Of a DNA stretch of 8,052 nucleotides, positions 5,601 to 8,052 are shown piece after piece. The stretch spans positions 1-8,052 of the forward strand of contig CALKHN010000018.1 of assembly GCA_937991535.1 (NCBI GenBank), in the 5' to 3' direction. How positions within the stretch are numbered: the first letter of the stretch is position 1; each line of letters starts with the position of its first letter. Origin of the DNA: an uncultured Sphingobacteriales bacterium (lineage in GTDB: Bacteria > Bacteroidota > Bacteroidia > Chitinophagales > Chitinophagaceae). A program made the position numbers and the translations under genes. Under the pieces are notes generated by a model. That model was not told where the DNA came from. It worked only from the letters and a program-made list of their open reading frames with translations, and searched no databases.

Positions 5601-8052
5601 TATCCGTAGGTAGTACGTCCGCTTTTCGGTGTAACAGCGAACTCTCTGGATACTTTGATATTCATTCCTGTGTTTACCTTGAAGGCATCCAGCGACGGAA
5701 AATAATTGATGGTAGTGTCCAGCTCGAATAGCGATGTAGCAAATCGCTCGTAGTATGAATTAGGTATCCAGCGTTCTCCTAAATTGAAATCCAGTAATTC
5801 AAACGGAATACGCTCCGGCTGCACCTTTGCGATGGCTTCCGCACTTCTTTTATAGTGCAGGTTATCCGGGAACTGACCGTACAGGTGCTCTGCCTGCCGC
5901 AGCTTTTCAACTACATTACCGCTCAAATACTGGTCTGCTGTTTCCCACTCATTGCTGGCAGGATTCATGTACACATGATTACCGAGGCGATTGATGACTT
6001 CGTTTTCATCTAACCCCATTGCCGCACTGATGAAGCCTGTATCTACCTTTCCGGTATCGTTGAGGCTATGAGCAAGGGCTTCAATGGGATCATCGGTTAT
6101 GAACCGCTCCTTAACCTGATGAATGGAATGAGTTAGTATATCTGCTTTAACAAACCGTTCGCCTTCTCTGCGTTCGAGCGAGGACAATGCAATTACCCCG
6201 AAAGCAGTATCTTCCAGAATACGCCTGCGGTTATCAGGGCTGTTCAAAAGACCGTATTCAACAACAAAATGTTCGTACTTGCTGTTTAGCTGATCCCTGT
6301 CTGCGTTGCTGATTGTTTCCCCTGATACTTCTTTGGCTGCTAATTCGAGATAAGCATCACGAAGTGCTGCATAGTTTTCGTAGAAATGAATGTTTCCCTG
6401 AAGACCCAAGGGCTGGAACACGGCTTGCTTGTATTCGGGATCGGGATTGCCAATTGTGCCGACACTACCCATGTGTACCACCAGCGTTCCTTCCTGGTAG
6501 TAACGCTTTAGCCCGATAAATGGAAGTGGAACTTTTTGTTCAAACCGGAAAAAGCCTTCCAGTGTCTGGTCGCCCTCATACCTGAAACTGTGGTCAAACT
6601 GTATAAGATAATTGGAAATACCCGTCAGCTCATGACCCAATAAACGGGCATCCATCCAGTTTGCGGACAGAAGATCTACTTCTTTGACATTAGAATACAG
6701 CTTATATAAAAAACGATTGCTTTTGTGCTGCTTTGCGGTAAGCAATACAACATTCTCATGACTGGGCTTATCGGTGGTGCGTATCGTGCCGATGATACGT
6801 GCTGATGCTTTTTGCACAACCGTTTCATCGAGCGGATTGATATATGCCATTGCCCGATTGATCTGCTCTGCCGGGGCTGTATCAAACAATCCCAATTGTA
6901 CCGAAGTGCTTTCCGTTGTGTTTTCCGGCATCGGCAGGTACGTGAGCTTTTTACCCTCATTTTCAGGAACAGGTAATAGGACGGTTTGCGCCTTCTGATA
7001 TAGTTCAGTGTTAAAGCGATTTTGAAATTGATTGATTAGACTGGCATGAAGGCTTTCCCTGATCTGGTTGATGTCACCATCCTGCCAAACCACTTCTGAA
7101 GCTCTGCCATATTGGTTTTTGCCTGGCTTACGCACATTGCCCATGACCACATCATGATCGTGAGTAGAGATAAAATAATTATAGGGAAAGCGACCAAATT
7201 CATTTTCTCTTTCCCTTACTTTATTCAGCCAATCTTCTTCCCAGCTTATCTTTTCCTTTCCCGTATTCTTTTGAACAATCAACAAGTGGTTCGGCGCTTC
7301 GGTATTGCCGGTATCTTTCATAAGGTTATCAGGCATCACCGCAAGGCCCACAAAATCTGCCCGCTGAAACAGGTATTCTCTTGCCGTATGATTAGATGGA
7401 CTGTTCAGGAAAGCATCTGTTGTGATGAAAGCCATCAAACCACCTTCAGCCAGTTTGTCCAGACCCTTGGCGAAAAAATAATTGTGTATTTTTCCCGATA
7501 TTTCTTTATCGGGAAAGGCTTCATCATATACCGAAAAATTCCCAAAAGGGATATTGCTGACCACTAGGTCATAAGTGCCATTGTCTTTTACGGGTGCTTC
7601 TTCAAAGCCTGTAATATGCGTCGCTGTTTTTACCGGAAGTGTACTGTTGATGGCAGACAGCACTAATCCGGTAAGCCTGTCCTTTTCCACAGCGGTAACC
7701 TGTTCCAGTTCAGGGAACGTTGTAACCGCTTCGCTGATGAACACACCTGAACCGGCTGAAGGTTCATACAATCTTTTAGGCTGAATGCCCTGTGCTGCGA
7801 GTACGCTGTAAAGGGTTTGGGGTACTACCTCCGGTGTATAAAATGCGGTGAGAACACTATTGCGTAATGAAGCAATGATTTCCTTGTAAGCTGTTTCCGG
7901 GTAGTTTTCTTTGAGCAGATCGTGTAATTGCATCATTTCCGTGTGATGCTTCAAATCCTCTTTTGTAGCACCATTAGCCTGCCAATCTTCCGGTGATCCA
8001 TAAGGATATAAAACGGCCTTGATGCCGCCAAAACCTGCATATTTTTTCAGGC
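2615..8052 (-). CDS. giant N6-adenine DNA methylase / SNF2-like helicase fusion, DarB-like (5' end outside window)
   Basis: At least 1811 residues are visible. A TTG at 7954 could be taken as the start, but the frame stays open for 32 more codons to the window edge and reads LKKYAGFGGIKAVLYPYG, which looks like the conserved segment before the methylase domain in this family. The true start is therefore beyond the window. Residues below are numbered from that TTG. A methylase domain lies at about 30-230, with the S-adenosylmethionine-binding motif EPSAGSG (64-70) and catalytic motif NIPF (134-137). About 600 residues of unassigned sequence follow. The superfamily 2 helicase of SNF2 type has motif I GLGKT (908-912), motif II DESH (1073-1076), motif III SGTP (1126-1129), motif V GTGLN (1383-1387) and motif VI QRNGRGARQGN (1409-1419). 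A charged, probably coiled-coil insert (about 1000-1060) lies between motifs I and II. More coiled coil is likely at about 1495-1550 and 1665-1735, and the C-terminus is basic. No nuclease motif is visible. This layout matches P1 DarB-type anti-restriction proteins and giant mobile-element methylase-helicases. A role in protecting or processing transferred DNA is inference. Confidence 0.9.
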   Translation of the reverse strand, partial: LKKYAGFGGIKAVLYPYGSPEDWQANGATKEDLKHHTEMMQLHDLLKENYPETAYKEIIASLRNSVLTAFYTPEVVPQTLYSVLAAQGIQPKRLYEPSAGSGVFISEAVTTFPELEQVTAVEKDRLTGLVLSAINSTLPVKTATHITGFEEAPVKDNGTYDLVVSNIPFGNFSVYDEAFPDKEISGKIHNYFFAKGLDKLAEGGLMAFITTDAFLNSPSNHTAREYLFQRADFVGLAVMPDNLMKDTGNTEAPNHLLIVQKNTGKEKISWEEDWLNKVRERENEFGRFPYNYFISTHDHDVVMGNVRKPGKNQYGRASEVVWQDGDINQIRESLHASLINQFQNRFNTELYQKAQTVLLPVPENEGKKLTYLPMPENTTESTSVQLGLFDTAPAEQINRAMAYINPLDETVVQKASARIIGTIRTTDKPSHENVVLLTAKQHKSNRFLYKLYSNVKEVDLLSANWMDARLLGHELTGISNYLIQFDHSFRYEGDQTLEGFFRFEQKVPLPFIGLKRYYQEGTLVVHMGSVGTIGNPDPEYKQAVFQPLGLQGNIHFYENYAALRDAYLELAAKEVSGETISNADRDQLNSKYEHFVVEYGLLNSPDNRRRILEDTAFGVIALSSLERREGERFVKADILTHSIHQVKERFITDDPIEALAHSLNDTGKVDTGFISAAMGLDENEVINRLGNHVYMNPASNEWETADQYLSGNVVEKLRQAEHLYGQFPDNLHYKRSAEAIAKVQPERIPFELLDFNLGERWIPNSYYERFATSLFELDTTINYFPSLDAFKVNTGMNIKVSREFAVTPKSGRTTYGYTLLEHALENTTPFFTYEVKGPNNTTIRVPDNEAIQLAHQKIEQIRSGFINWLNEIPDDEKKNLENLYNDTFNCYVLREFNGNHLNFPGLDKKALGIEDLYSSQKNAAWRIIQNRGALVDHEVGLGKTLTMIVSAQEMKRLGIVHKPMIVALKANVNQIAETYKKAYPKARILFPGQNDFTPAQRLRLFHEIKNNNWDCIILTHDQFGKIPQSPEIQREIFQTELDNVERDLETVKDLGGDISKKMLKGLEIRKNNLEGKLKSILKEIEEKKDTGINFKEMGIDHLFVDESHKYKNLTFTTRHNRVAGLGNTEGSQKALNMLFAVRELQTRFNSDLCVTFLSGTPISNSLTEMYLLFKYLRPKEMERQHIENFDGWAAVFARKTTDFEFSVTNEIIAKERFRHFIKVPELALFYNEITDYKTAKHINLDKPELSETLVNIKPTPEQSEFIKNLMQFAKTGNGELIGRGRLTPEEDKGRMLIATNYAKKMSADMRLINEWKYSDHPDNKVNVSARKIAEIYKETTEHKGTQIIFSDIGTPKPVEFNIYDAVKEKLIRDFNIPEREITFIHDWTDTKKPELFRKMNRGEIRILLGSTEKAGTGLNVQQRVVAMHHLDIPWKPSELEQRNGRGARQGNLIAKEYYGNKVQNYIYAVEQSLDNYKFNLLKNKQTFISQMKNCELNVRTIDEGAIDEKSGMNFSEYIAILSGDTSLLEKSKLEKKIAVMESLKVSHFREIARNKYQLENLQNEQASTVKTLDKLAADEKVYKAGLQLDKDGVKVNPIKLDTISSTDSEAIGKHIIKLYQDWKPAVADEHTAQIGTLYGFSLYIRRQQEAYEENGVFEYRYSNSFYAQRSSDGIKYTYNNGLPNTDNPKLAARHFLNAIDRVESLKEKYEHTLNELKTEIPKLEQLTTKPFLQEAELQQMKNELANLERQIAIKIQENQLKQQQVAETEPEEVIDTPVIQLSEKVNGHTVPKEVILASQQLAERSRSRMRL

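Noticed and set aside
6676..6960. 94-residue minus-strand open frame
   Set aside because: It is entirely inside the methylase-helicase gene in another frame, which stays intact across this region.
2615..7954. restriction enzyme (type ISP or similar) interpretation of the giant protein
   Set aside because: No nuclease motif is visible, and the domain order is methylase then helicase. It cannot be fully excluded because the N-terminus is outside the window.

Overview
The window carries one strand of a conjugative-transfer operon from a Bacteroidota integrative conjugative element (CTnDOT-like tra logic). All four genes are on the minus strand, and both outer genes run off the window. The assignment to Bacteroidota rests on two families that I know only from this phylum's conjugative elements: a TraF/DUF4133 inner-membrane protein and a TraG-family ATPase with the Bacteroidetes-type N-terminus. 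Moderate GC content, A/T-rich short spacers and mostly weak Shine-Dalgarno sites also fit. The style resembles elements of Chitinophagaceae or Sphingobacteriaceae more than gut Bacteroides, but that is an impression and not a demonstration.

Layout in order of transcription (right to left). (1) 8052-2615: a giant fusion of an N6-adenine-type DNA methylase and an SNF2-like helicase. It is open to the right edge of the window, so its true start lies outside. (2) 2594-2265: a small two-helix TraF-like protein, 20 bases after the helicase stop and preceded by a clear AAAAGGA ribosome binding site. (3) 2268-1453: a 271-residue protein of unrecognised family, overlapping traF by four bases (ATGA). 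It contains an internal duplication and a basic tail. (4) 1402-1: the first 467 residues of the TraG (VirB4-like) ATPase, cut just after its Walker A motif. It is missing from a simple complete-ORF search because it has no stop within the window.

TraF and TraG are parts of the mating-pore apparatus. The 271-residue protein sits between them and may be an accessory subunit or chaperone. The methylase-helicase resembles in layout the DarB-type anti-restriction proteins of phage P1 and similar giant proteins of mobile elements. Its position directly upstream of traF, co-oriented and almost without a gap, suggests that it is made together with the transfer machinery and protects or processes the transferred DNA. 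There are no RNA genes, CRISPR arrays, insertion sequences, attachment sites or convincing promoters or terminators. Coding sequence fills the window apart from gaps of 50 and 20 bases.
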